A stretch of 14,382 bases of DNA from Deltaproteobacteria bacterium (GTDB taxonomy: Bacteria; Desulfobacterota; Dissulfuribacteria; Dissulfuribacterales; UBA3076): assembly GCA_021159445.1 (NCBI GenBank), contig JAGGRV010000376.1, forward strand, positions 1-14,382, in the 5' to 3' direction. Within the stretch, counting starts at the first letter, position 1. Each line of letters begins with the position of its first letter. The notes under the pieces are model-generated. The model saw nothing but the letters and a program-made list of their open reading frames with translations, was not told the DNA's origin and made no database searches. The position numbers and the translations under genes are program-made. Positions 6,462 through 13,281 of this stretch are shown piece after piece.

Positions 6462-8080
6462 CTCTGCCCACCATACTCCTCCCTGAGCTCCCTCCAGGCC
6501 TTTTCATCGATTGTGATGCCGGATCTGACCTGCAGTTGCCCCATGAAATTCCTTCTCAGCCGATCAGACTTTTCCTGCCGCAGGCGCTGAGCAATCTGTT
6601 CCTGCACCTCGCTTAAAGGGCTGCGGCTTGTCACGGTGCGGTCTACGAGCTTGACCATGGAGGAATGACCCTTGACCTCAAAGGGCGCGCTGACTTCCCC
6701 TTTGGTCAATTTGTTTACCACCTCTTTCATGACAGGGTCCAGATGATCGACCGGAACGCGCTGAACCGGGATCTCACGGGCGTAATATTTCCGCACCACG
6801 CTGAAAAAATCTGCACCCCGCTTGACCTCTGCCCATATCTTGTCGGCCAGTCGTTTGTCATCTTCCAGGACTACGATACTGACGACCTCCGGTCCGGCAA
6901 ACTCATCCGGGTGCTGTTCATAATAGGCTGCCACTTCTTCATCCTTCACCTCTGCCTCCGGCACGAAGAGGCGTCTTTCAAGTTCTTTGATGAGACGGTG
7001 CTGGCAGTAGAAACGATAGACCCATTTGAAAGGGGCCCTTTCCTCATAGTGGCGATCCAGAGACTCCCAGGAGGTGAGCGTCTGGGAAATAATCCTGTCG
7101 AGCACCATCTTCTTCAGGTAATCTGCTGCCTCCTTTGTCTGAAAATGGCGATATCCGCGCAAACTTTGTTCTTTATGTAGTTGATCGAGAAATACCCTCA
7201 CCGGGACGTTGACACGATTCGTGGTAATGAGGATCTTGTCCATAAGCTCTTCCGGGGTGTTGTTCACATCCAACTCCGTAAACAGTTCCTCATCCACCGT
7301 GACTTCATATTTTTTGCGTAGCCGGCGTACCAGTTCCGATGTGAGTTCCGATTGGCGAAGCTTTTGGACTTTTAAGCGGATTTTGGACTTAAGGGAGTCG
7401 AAATCGGCCTTTTCCGGCCCCTTCTTATCCTGGAGACAGAGGCAGACAAATCCTTTCCCCATCTCTAAAGGCTGTGTTACCTGCCCCGTGCCAAGTGCGG
7501 CCAGGGAGTCCCGCCAGGAGTCAGGGCAATTACGAGGCCTCAACCACTTATCCTCTTGATTCACGATACCCTTGTCGATCATGACCTGTTCCGCCATATC
7601 AGACAGGACCAACCGTCCGGAGCCAAGGTCCTCACAAATCTGCCGGGCCTGTATCTCCTGGTCGAAGTGCAGGATCCGGACGTGCCATTGGGGGGAGTAC
7701 TGTTCCTTGTATCGAGCCCAGAGGTCTTTATCCCTGATCCTGATCTTGGAGTCGACGGCCTCGTTTTTAAGGAGCATCAAGGCCCTGGCCTTGAGGAAGG
7801 TATTCACCTTTTGCCGGTAAGTCGGTTCCTGATAGAGTTCCATGCTCGTGGCCTCCTGTACCAGAAGATGCCATTCGATGAAGGGCTCAGGTCTTTCAGG
7901 AAAAGGGGTGTCCTTTTCCTTCCAGTTTACCCACCAGTGTTGAAAATCCTCTTTTGTGAATGTCTCGTCGTTTATGGTTACCAGCGTGGTCTTGCCCCAT
8001 GGCCAAGCCCCCCACAGGTCACCATACCCGAGTATCAGGGTGCTGAAGAGTACCAACAAGATCTTGATCAACCAGCGCAT
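6458..8080 (-). CDS. SurA/PpiC-like parvulin-type periplasmic chaperone with two rotamase-like repeats
   Basis: This 540-residue protein has a signal peptide (MRWLIKILLVLFSTLILGYG, cleavage near residue 24). After it comes a SurA-type N-terminal segment (TTLVTINDETFTKEDF, then long helices to about 120). A first parvulin-like unit lies at about 131-217 (WHVRILHF...GTGQVTQPLEMGKGFVCLCLQD), followed by helices and a basic coiled stretch. A second unit at about 398-480 has the family signature LTKGEVSAPFEVKGHSSMVKLVD. The second unit lacks the N-terminal His of active parvulins, so chaperone rather than isomerase activity is likely there. I chose the ATG at 8078-8080, with AGAAGG nine bases upstream, over a TTG at 8104. 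The gene overlaps the upstream lipoprotein gene by 13 bases and the 26-heme gene by 4. Its probable clients are the beta-barrel or the cytochromes encoded here. Confidence 0.88.
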   Translation of the reverse strand: MRWLIKILLVLFSTLILGYGDLWGAWPWGKTTLVTINDETFTKEDFQHWWVNWKEKDTPFPERPEPFIEWHLLVQEATSMELYQEPTYRQKVNTFLKARALMLLKNEAVDSKIRIRDKDLWARYKEQYSPQWHVRILHFDQEIQARQICEDLGSGRLVLSDMAEQVMIDKGIVNQEDKWLRPRNCPDSWRDSLAALGTGQVTQPLEMGKGFVCLCLQDKKGPEKADFDSLKSKIRLKVQKLRQSELTSELVRRLRKKYEVTVDEELFTELDVNNTPEELMDKILITTNRVNVPVRVFLDQLHKEQSLRGYRHFQTKEAADYLKKMVLDRIISQTLTSWESLDRHYEERAPFKWVYRFYCQHRLIKELERRLFVPEAEVKDEEVAAYYEQHPDEFAGPEVVSIVVLEDDKRLADKIWAEVKRGADFFSVVRKYYAREIPVQRVPVDHLDPVMKEVVNKLTKGEVSAPFEVKGHSSMVKLVDRTVTSRSPLSEVQEQIAQRLRQEKSDRLRRNFMGQLQVRSGITIDEKAWRELREEYGGQR

Positions 8081-8685
8081 CCTCTCAAACCTTCTTTCAA
8101 CCAAAGTTCCAGAACCTCCTGTGAGACCAGTTGGGCCAGACTGGTTGCTGTATTAACCACGCCGAAATGCATTACCTTGCGGTATTGTTCCCCTTCCCTT
8201 CGATGATAGGTACACCAAAGCAAGTGCACGGGGTCCGTTTCAACGATATTGAGGGATACCGCCAGGGTAGGGTTTACTATCCCGGCATTTGCCACCTCGG
8301 TCATCTCCACTACGGTACCGGTTATTACTATTTTTGCTCCCAGACGATCTCCCAGAATTTTCATCTGTTCTGTTCGCGGCTGTTGACCCGGCCAGATCCT
8401 GAGATCGTGAAATAAGTCCCGGATATCCCCTTGCCGGACCACGTCAAATCGGCCGCTTCTAACCAATTCTGCCATAAAAACACGGTAAACAATGGCTCCT
8501 GCCTGGGGATAATCTGTCTCATTCATAAAAGGAATTACCGCTATCCGGCAGGTCTGTTCATGAGGCAGGGGGGCAAGCATGTGAAGAGCAGGCACCTTTG
8601 GCCCGCAAGCAGGAAGCAACAAGAACACCAGGCCCGCGAGCAACTGGAGGGTAGGGGAGATTGTCCATCGCATAGAATCTAACAT
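8068..8685 (-). CDS. Small TolB-N/CsgG-like lipoprotein (second copy)
   Basis: This 205-residue lipoprotein has a hydrophobic signal ending in LVFLLLPAC, with Cys 27 as the probable lipidated residue. The mature part starts its domain with CRIAVIPFMNETDYPQAG and continues through a Rossmann-like alternation: RSGRFDVVRQGDIRDLF, then LGDRLGAKIVITGTVVEM, then LAVSLNIVETDPVHLLW. This is the pattern of TolB N-terminal domains, CsgG and related lipoproteins, in which AVLPF-N-T leads, 'sGRFdVV' follows and 'adlvltG.V' is central. It ends with LVSQEVLELWLKEGL. CsgG forms the curli secretion channel, but the transmembrane hairpins of CsgG are not evident here. Two start codons are possible (8685 and 8673), neither with a convincing ribosome binding site. 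A good promoter lies just upstream. Confidence 0.82.
   Translation of the reverse strand: MLDSMRWTISPTLQLLAGLVFLLLPACGPKVPALHMLAPLPHEQTCRIAVIPFMNETDYPQAGAIVYRVFMAELVRSGRFDVVRQGDIRDLFHDLRIWPGQQPRTEQMKILGDRLGAKIVITGTVVEMTEVANAGIVNPTLAVSLNIVETDPVHLLWCTYHRREGEQYRKVMHFGVVNTATSLAQLVSQEVLELWLKEGLRGCAG
8090..8095 (-). promoter_or_regulatory. Shine-Dalgarno deciding the parvulin start
   Basis: The sense sequence is AGAAGG, nine bases before ATG 8078-8080 and inside the end of the upstream lipoprotein gene. It favours this ATG, which begins the signal peptide directly, over the upstream in-frame TTG at 8104. Confidence 0.5.
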
Positions 8686-8702
8686 TTGGTATCCAGTTTA
8701 TT

Positions 8703-8731
8703 ACTATACTTACATAAGCCGGGCATTTCAA
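8703..8731 (-). promoter_or_regulatory. Candidate internal promoter before the second TolB-N-like lipoprotein
   Basis: On the minus strand TTGAAA (8726-8731) is followed after exactly 17 bases by TATAGT (8703-8708), each five of six to consensus. It lies in the 74-base gap after the 485-residue gene. Transcription would begin near 8696, leaving a leader of only about 11 bases before the ATG at 8685 or 23 before the one at 8673. It could drive the chaperone and cytochrome genes separately from the barrel. Confidence 0.5.
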
Positions 8732-8759
8732 GCTCCATGAGACCCTATTCGGTTCAATA

Positions 8760-10217
8760 TTAGAATTCCTTTAGCCACTCCTTTTCAGGTGCCTTTTTTT
8801 TCTCCTCCTGCTTGACTAATAATCTGATATCCTTGATTTTTCTGCGTAACTGATTTCCGAGGATATCCCTGGCAGTCACCACGAGTTCTACCGGGGTCTC
8901 CGGGATTGTGACCTCGAACTCGGCGGGCAGGGCCTGTCCGTCCGCGGTTTTGATAAGCGAGCCGTCATACGTGCGTATTTCCAGATGCCAGAAGGCCATG
9001 GGCACTTCACCTTTGTTCCTGATATCCAGTACCATCTCATTGCCCTGCCTGCTGGCCTCCAGGATCATGTCCGGTGGATTCCGCACCAGGGCAACCTTCT
9101 CCGAGACCACGGCCGTATTCCGGGCCCTGTCCCATACCTTGAGGATAACCTGATAATTCCCATGAGGGGCGCGCGAGCCGTCACCGCACTGTCCCCGCCA
9201 GATAAAACGGGGGGGAAGCTTCTCCTGCCTGTCTTCGCGCAGGATTATTTTTCCCTCCTCGTCCTTGACGGAGAACTCCCAGCGCGATATGGGCTCCCGC
9301 TCCAAGAAACGGGGAACAATGAAAATCCGGTCCCGGAAGGCTATCGCCCCATGAAGTCTGACACCCTTGAGTCCCAACGCAAGGCTGGGGGGACTATTGT
9401 CCACATGATACGTCCCAAGAAAGTTCACCTGCTTCTTGCCTGAAGGCCATTGCAGGATAAGGCTTACCGGGTATTGCCCCTCGCCCTCCGGTGCGGCCCA
9501 GGATGCCTGGTAGAAATTCTCGCGTGTGCGCCGCATAGAGACGTAATTTTGGGCCTGGACCTTCAAGGAGACCTCAGGGCGTTGGCCATCCAGTAAGGAC
9601 CGAAACCATATGCGACACGTAACCTTTTTGCCGGTGCTGACGTAACAGGGCCTCAATTCGACTTCGGCAATCTCAAAAAACCCGGTCTGACCAGCACTAA
9701 GACCGATACCCTCAGGCCAGTTTGCAAGGAGGTCTTTGGCCACCACGGGCAGCAGGTCTTCAGAGTAGCGTGGTTCGAAAACGCCGAATAGATGACGCAT
9801 TTCGTTACAGGAAAGGCCCCTGACATCGGACCAGATCGTCCTGGCATCACTGGTCCGGATCAGGGACAGGACCATGGCAAAGGCTGCGCACGGGCTTTCC
9901 TGGCGCTGGGTCACTGTGCCGAGAAGGATGAGATCCACACCCAGTTCCCTGCGGGCCTGTAGAATGTGATACGTACCGAGAAAACCCAGCCAGCGTATGC
10001 GGTTGCGGGCCATGAAGGAGATCACCGCATTCTGAGAGACTACCTCCAGGCCCCGGGCCGCGATTGCCCTTTCAAGATATTCGGTGACTGCAAAATTGAC
10101 TCCATTCGGGCCCTGACTCAGGTCTTCTACAGGCAAGACAGCAATCCTCCCGGCCCCTGCTGTAGATGACCAGAGGAACCCTAAGATTAGAGCAATGAAG
10201 GCGTATTTTATGGAAAT
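8760..10217 (-). CDS. Exported protein: TolB-N/CsgG-like domain plus beta-sandwich domains, ATT start
   Basis: The reading frame continues upstream of the first conventional start codon (TTG at 10136) through a signal peptide, ISIKYAFIALILGFLWSSTA, and then GRIAVLPVEDLSQG, which is the opening strand of a TolB-N/CsgG-like domain. Starting at TTG would remove both. The best start is ATT at 10215-10217, with GAAGAGAG seven bases upstream; an in-frame TAA lies just before. That gives 485 residues. The first domain runs to about 165 and contains LGVDLILLGTVTQR. A beta-sandwich follows at about 183-275. Next comes an FlgD-like fold near 305-380 (FIWRGQCGDGSRAPHGNYQV), then a last beta-rich domain and a Lys/Glu-rich tail. 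No lipobox is seen, so it is probably periplasmic. It lies between two lipoproteins with the same first domain, and they may act together; the function is unknown. Confidence 0.82.
   Translation of the reverse strand: MSIKYAFIALILGFLWSSTAGAGRIAVLPVEDLSQGPNGVNFAVTEYLERAIAARGLEVVSQNAVISFMARNRIRWLGFLGTYHILQARRELGVDLILLGTVTQRQESPCAAFAMVLSLIRTSDARTIWSDVRGLSCNEMRHLFGVFEPRYSEDLLPVVAKDLLANWPEGIGLSAGQTGFFEIAEVELRPCYVSTGKKVTCRIWFRSLLDGQRPEVSLKVQAQNYVSMRRTRENFYQASWAAPEGEGQYPVSLILQWPSGKKQVNFLGTYHVDNSPPSLALGLKGVRLHGAIAFRDRIFIVPRFLEREPISRWEFSVKDEEGKIILREDRQEKLPPRFIWRGQCGDGSRAPHGNYQVILKVWDRARNTAVVSEKVALVRNPPDMILEASRQGNEMVLDIRNKGEVPMAFWHLEIRTYDGSLIKTADGQALPAEFEVTIPETPVELVVTARDILGNQLRRKIKDIRLLVKQEEKKKAPEKEWLKEF
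10215..10217 (-). other. Probable non-canonical ATT start codon
   Basis: No ATG, GTG or TTG lies between the in-frame stop and the end of the signal peptide of the 485-residue protein. ATT here is placed seven bases after GAAGAGAG and begins ISIKYAF. Such starts are rare but known (infC and pcnB of E. coli use AUU), where they link expression to initiation factor IF3. CTG at 10236-10238 is an alternative without a ribosome binding site. Confidence 0.55.
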
Positions 10218-10224
10218 GGTCTTA

Positions 10225-10232
10225 CTCTCTTC
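10225..10232 (-). promoter_or_regulatory. Shine-Dalgarno deciding the ATT start
   Basis: The sense sequence is GAAGAGAG, seven bases before ATT and in the 30-base gap after the stop of the preceding lipoprotein gene. It is a good match to an anti-Shine-Dalgarno partner and supports initiation at ATT instead of at the internal TTG. Confidence 0.55.
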
Positions 10233-10247
10233 AGGCAGTTAGTTTGC

Positions 10248-10826
10248 TTACCGGGCAGGCAGGGTTTCGAGCATGTCTTCGATTGTGCCCAATCCAACCT
10301 GAAAGATATCCCGGGGCGCCAGGCCGAACAGGCGTTTCCACAGACAATAGCCGCTGCCATAGCCGCTGGCCTGCCAAAGGACGACTGCCGTATCGGCATC
10401 GACCAGCCGCATCGTGAGAGACAATTCCGGGAAGGCGAAATTGCCTTTTTGACCTTCCCCTGAATAATCTACAGCGCCCAGCAAAACGGCCTGGACTTTC
10501 AGCCTCTGCCCAAGTCGTTTTGTCATCGACTCGTCCAAGGGGGCCCCGGACTCAATGACCTCTTCCTGAAGGACGCTATCCACCAGACCCTTATCCACAA
10601 TATCAAAAAGCCCCATGGCAAGGCCTTGCGTAATAGTGAAATCCCGTGCCCTGGCAGCGGCAAACTCGTCTTTGCTGTGATTCTCAAAAGGCAGCACCGC
10701 TACCCGCTGCACAAAACCCAGCTCTGTGTCCTCGCGCAGAAATGATTGTGAGCTTGTTTTTACACCACAGCCGCTCAATATATCGACAATAAGCAAGATA
10801 AAAACCATAAGAAAATACTTTCTCAT
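10248..10826 (-). CDS. Small TolB-N/CsgG-like lipoprotein (first copy)
   Basis: This 192-residue lipoprotein has a signal MRKYFLMVFILLIVDILSGC with a perfect LSGC lipobox. The mature region begins the domain at VQRVAVLPFENHSKDEFAA and continues with MGLFDIVDKGLVDSVL, a Rossmann-like helix, LGQRLKVQAVLLGAVDYS, then LSLTMRLVDADTAVVLWQASG. This is the arrangement of TolB N-terminal, CsgG and related outer-membrane lipoproteins. I chose the ATG at 10824-10826 because AAGGGG lies nine bases upstream and the signal peptide follows at once; ATGs at 10868, 10862 and 10835 would add a non-signal extension. It is probably in the outer membrane. Three genes in a row here share this fold, so a heteromeric complex is plausible. 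No enzymatic residues are visible. Confidence 0.82.
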   Translation of the reverse strand: MRKYFLMVFILLIVDILSGCGVKTSSQSFLREDTELGFVQRVAVLPFENHSKDEFAAARARDFTITQGLAMGLFDIVDKGLVDSVLQEEVIESGAPLDESMTKRLGQRLKVQAVLLGAVDYSGEGQKGNFAFPELSLTMRLVDADTAVVLWQASGYGSGYCLWKRLFGLAPRDIFQVGLGTIEDMLETLPAR

Positions 10827-10920
10827 CCCCGGCATCCCCTTATTCTTCAACAAGATATACATTTCCATAATTGCAGACCTCGTAAAGGTAGATTAATCAT
10901 AACTGAGTTACCCGATTAAA

Positions 10921-13026
10921 TCAAAACCTCGCTGTAAGCTGCCCGCGGATACTCCACTTGTTGTCCTCCTCTGTGATCTGGTAGCTGCCATTGAAGTTCA
11001 TGGAAAAGGCCTCACTGATATCCCAGCTCCAGAAAAAGCTGTAACTCTCTGTGGTTGAAGTTGTATCTGAATATGTGTAGCTCAGGCTCCCCTGGGTCTT
11101 TTGCGTGGGGACGAGGCTCAGAACCAGATGATATTGCATACTGTCCCCTTCATCTTCCCATGTGCGGTTTGTACTGCCCCGCAACGAGAATATGTCCGAG
11201 GGCCGCCAGATCAGTGTAAACGTACCGGCGCTGGACTCCGAATCCGTTTCTGCCATGGTTTTATTGTACTGCCCGGTCAGATCCGCCGTAAGCTTAGGGC
11301 TCAAACGGGCCGTCACGGTACATTGACCCCCATAGGTCCGCGTATCTTCGCTCCTTCCTTCGTTGTCAGTGGTACTGTAAAGGAGATCCAGACTGGAATT
11401 CAGGTCCGGGAATAAGACAGCCGTGGTATACAGGGTATAGTTGTAACCGGTGGACTGTTTTTCATCGTCCTTGTAGTTTTCGTTGCGGGACACGCCCAAA
11501 CTCAGATCCAGTGTGGAGAGGGGCTCGGAATTTATCCTAAGGGAATAGGAACGGGTCAACGTTTCCGGCTGGTCCTCATTTTCCTGGCGGGACTCGCTGA
11601 CGCTCAGGCTGGGGCCGAAGTAGCGGCTGGGTGTCCATGAAAGGGTTCCTGCCTGGCTTCGCCGATCCTGATCCGGACCGGGATCAGGCCTCCCTGCCTG
11701 GATTGAGAGGCTATAGCTCAGGTTCAGGGTGGTGACCGGACGGAACCCGAAGCTTACGTCGGTGCGATAATCCTCATAATCACTCTCTTCTTTTTTAGAT
11801 GTGGAACGACGCATTGTCTCCATTTCGCTGAAGCTTACGGCCTGTGAGGGAGTTTGAACCGTCACCAGCTTGAGATAAAGCTTCTTTACCGCAGAAATCT
11901 CAAACTCAAAACGCAAACGGGACGAGTTGTAATAGGGGTGGAGGTCTGTGGCGTTCACATCCCAATCAGAGCCATCGTCACTGACATAAAGGTCCCACCC
12001 AAAATCCCCGGCTGCATGTCCCAGATTATCAAGATTATCAACTATATAGAGATAGATCAGGTCTACCTCTTCTCTAAAATTCAACTCCACGCCGATGTTT
12101 GTATCCTCGTCAGGTTGTGCCTCCACGGCGGTTTCATGGATATTGCCATCACGAAGGTCAGGGTTGGGATCCAAAGCACCTTCATCCGGGGTACTATCCA
12201 CACCAGAATAGCCTTCGCGGCGGGGGACCTTGATGGGTGTCCCGATTGGTCCTGTGTGTTCCTGCTGCATTCTTGAATACTGTTCAGAGAAGGAGAAATT
12301 GAAACGGTTGTCCCAAAATGTATCTGCGATCCGCAGCCGCCCAAGATAGCTTTCCGACGTATTTTCAGAGCCGTCCACCCTGTCCGTCCCCTCATTCTTA
12401 TAGTAGTTGCAAAATGCCTTTACTATGCCTGCATCCCAGTCTACGTCAAGCCCCCCCCGGGAAGACTCCGTATCTGTGACACGGGGGCTCTGGTCGTCCC
12501 GTGAGCGTTCTTCCCCGTAAGAGAGCCGAAGATCAGGCCACCAATCCTCGTCCCACGCACTGAATAACCTGGCATCCCATGAACGGTCGGACATATCTGA
12601 GGCCTCGGAATCCATACGCTCCGTGGAGGTGCCGGAGAGATCCAGTCGAAAGATATCATTGTCCACTACAAGACCCAGGGTGGGATACAGTATCTCGTTC
12701 ACCCGTCCTTCAACCCAGTTACGATTATACCGCACGCTTCCGTTATAGGTCACGGCCTGTGTAATTTTATTGTCAAAATCCACGTTGTAGCTCTGGAAAA
12801 AAGATTCCTGGCTTTCGCCGTTCCCGCTCTTTTGATATTGCCAATTTCCATAGAAATCCAGGGGATTGGCCCTAGCGGCACAATCCCAGGCCAGGACACC
12901 GGAAAGGATGAATAAAACCAACAAGCAGATTCTTTTTGACCGTCCCCAAAAAAGGAGAAGAGGACCATACCGCCATCTCTCCCCCTCTTTCAGCCTTGGC
13001 GTATCCATTGGCCTGACAGCTTTCAC
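10921..13026 (-). CDS. Outer-membrane beta-barrel protein with discoidin-like insert
   Basis: This 701-residue protein (GTG start) has a long basic N-region, a hydrophobic core at about 32-48 and a cleavage site at ARA-NP (53). Residues 54-255 and 420-701 are alternating polar/aromatic strands of 8-12 residues separated by Asp/Ser/Glu-rich loops (LNLSYSLSIQ, LDLSLGVSRN, GTFTLIWRPS), and the chain ends in Phe (QLTARF), the typical barrel-assembly signal. Between the two barrel parts, residues about 262-403 resemble an F5/8 type C (discoidin) jelly roll: GVELNFREEVDLIYLYI, WDLYVSDDGSDW, RFEFEISAVKKLYLKLVTV and FSEMETM. No heme motif is present. As the first gene of a cytochrome operon, it is a good candidate for the porin that sheathes the heme chain through the outer membrane, but it could also be an adhesin-like barrel. 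The GTG is preceded by GAAGA; ATG at 13008 is an alternative. Confidence 0.85.
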   Translation of the reverse strand: MKAVRPMDTPRLKEGERWRYGPLLLFWGRSKRICLLVLFILSGVLAWDCAARANPLDFYGNWQYQKSGNGESQESFFQSYNVDFDNKITQAVTYNGSVRYNRNWVEGRVNEILYPTLGLVVDNDIFRLDLSGTSTERMDSEASDMSDRSWDARLFSAWDEDWWPDLRLSYGEERSRDDQSPRVTDTESSRGGLDVDWDAGIVKAFCNYYKNEGTDRVDGSENTSESYLGRLRIADTFWDNRFNFSFSEQYSRMQQEHTGPIGTPIKVPRREGYSGVDSTPDEGALDPNPDLRDGNIHETAVEAQPDEDTNIGVELNFREEVDLIYLYIVDNLDNLGHAAGDFGWDLYVSDDGSDWDVNATDLHPYYNSSRLRFEFEISAVKKLYLKLVTVQTPSQAVSFSEMETMRRSTSKKEESDYEDYRTDVSFGFRPVTTLNLSYSLSIQAGRPDPGPDQDRRSQAGTLSWTPSRYFGPSLSVSESRQENEDQPETLTRSYSLRINSEPLSTLDLSLGVSRNENYKDDEKQSTGYNYTLYTTAVLFPDLNSSLDLLYSTTDNEGRSEDTRTYGGQCTVTARLSPKLTADLTGQYNKTMAETDSESSAGTFTLIWRPSDIFSLRGSTNRTWEDEGDSMQYHLVLSLVPTQKTQGSLSYTYSDTTSTTESYSFFWSWDISEAFSMNFNGSYQITEEDNKWSIRGQLTARF
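11818..12243 (-). other. Discoidin-like domain inside the outer-membrane barrel
   Basis: This segment encodes about residues 262-403 of the barrel protein. The pattern of strands, the YVSDDGSDW turn and the closing LYLKLVTVQ...FSEMETM strand match the F5/8 type C architecture, where 'vSdDGsnW' and a final 'vaEie' strand are hallmarks. It is probably an extracellular ligand-binding or protein-binding module in a surface loop. Confidence 0.6.
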
Positions 13027-13107
13027 AGAGTATCTTCAGAAAACGATTTAAACCACAGACACATACAAAACCCCATGTAGAGCAATCATATTTTCCCGCC
13101 CGAACAG

Positions 13108-13113
13108 ATTATA
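13108..13113 (-). promoter_or_regulatory. Candidate -10 element for the cytochrome operon
   Basis: On the minus strand these bases read TATAAT, a perfect -10, about 80 bases before the GTG of the barrel gene. No good -35 lies 16-18 bases upstream; that position is occupied by an imperfect GC-rich palindrome around 13128-13140 (GCCGGATCGGC), which could instead bind an activator. Confidence 0.35.
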
Positions 13114-13210
13114 CATTATTATGTTCAGCCGGATCGGCCGAAAACAATAACATCTATGCGTGTCTGTATAAGTCTTCGGAAAATTTATGAAATTGGATTA
13201 TTGTTAGCTA

Positions 13211-13240
13211 TTGACAAGAGCTTACAAAACCGTATGTTAT
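13211..13240 (+). promoter_or_regulatory. Candidate sigma-70-type promoter for the divergent NHL gene
   Basis: A perfect TTGACA at 13211-13216 is followed after 18 bases by TGTTAT at 13235-13240 (four of six to TATAAT; the overlapping TATGTT gives a 16-base spacer). An AT-rich stretch follows, and the ATG of the plus-strand gene is about 40 bases downstream. The -35 is strong and the -10 modest. Confidence 0.5.
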
Positions 13241-13281
13241 TAATTAATTAAAATCTCTAGTATTGTCAACCTGTTGGTAAT

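Noticed and set aside
10134..10136. TTG as the start of the multi-domain TolB-N/CsgG-like protein
   Set aside because: It would cut off the signal peptide and the first beta strand of the domain, both of which read on in frame upstream.
10899..10909. TAACT-G-AGTTA inverted repeat in the gap before the first lipoprotein
   Set aside because: Five-base arms with a one-base centre are expected by chance, and nothing around them suggests an operator.
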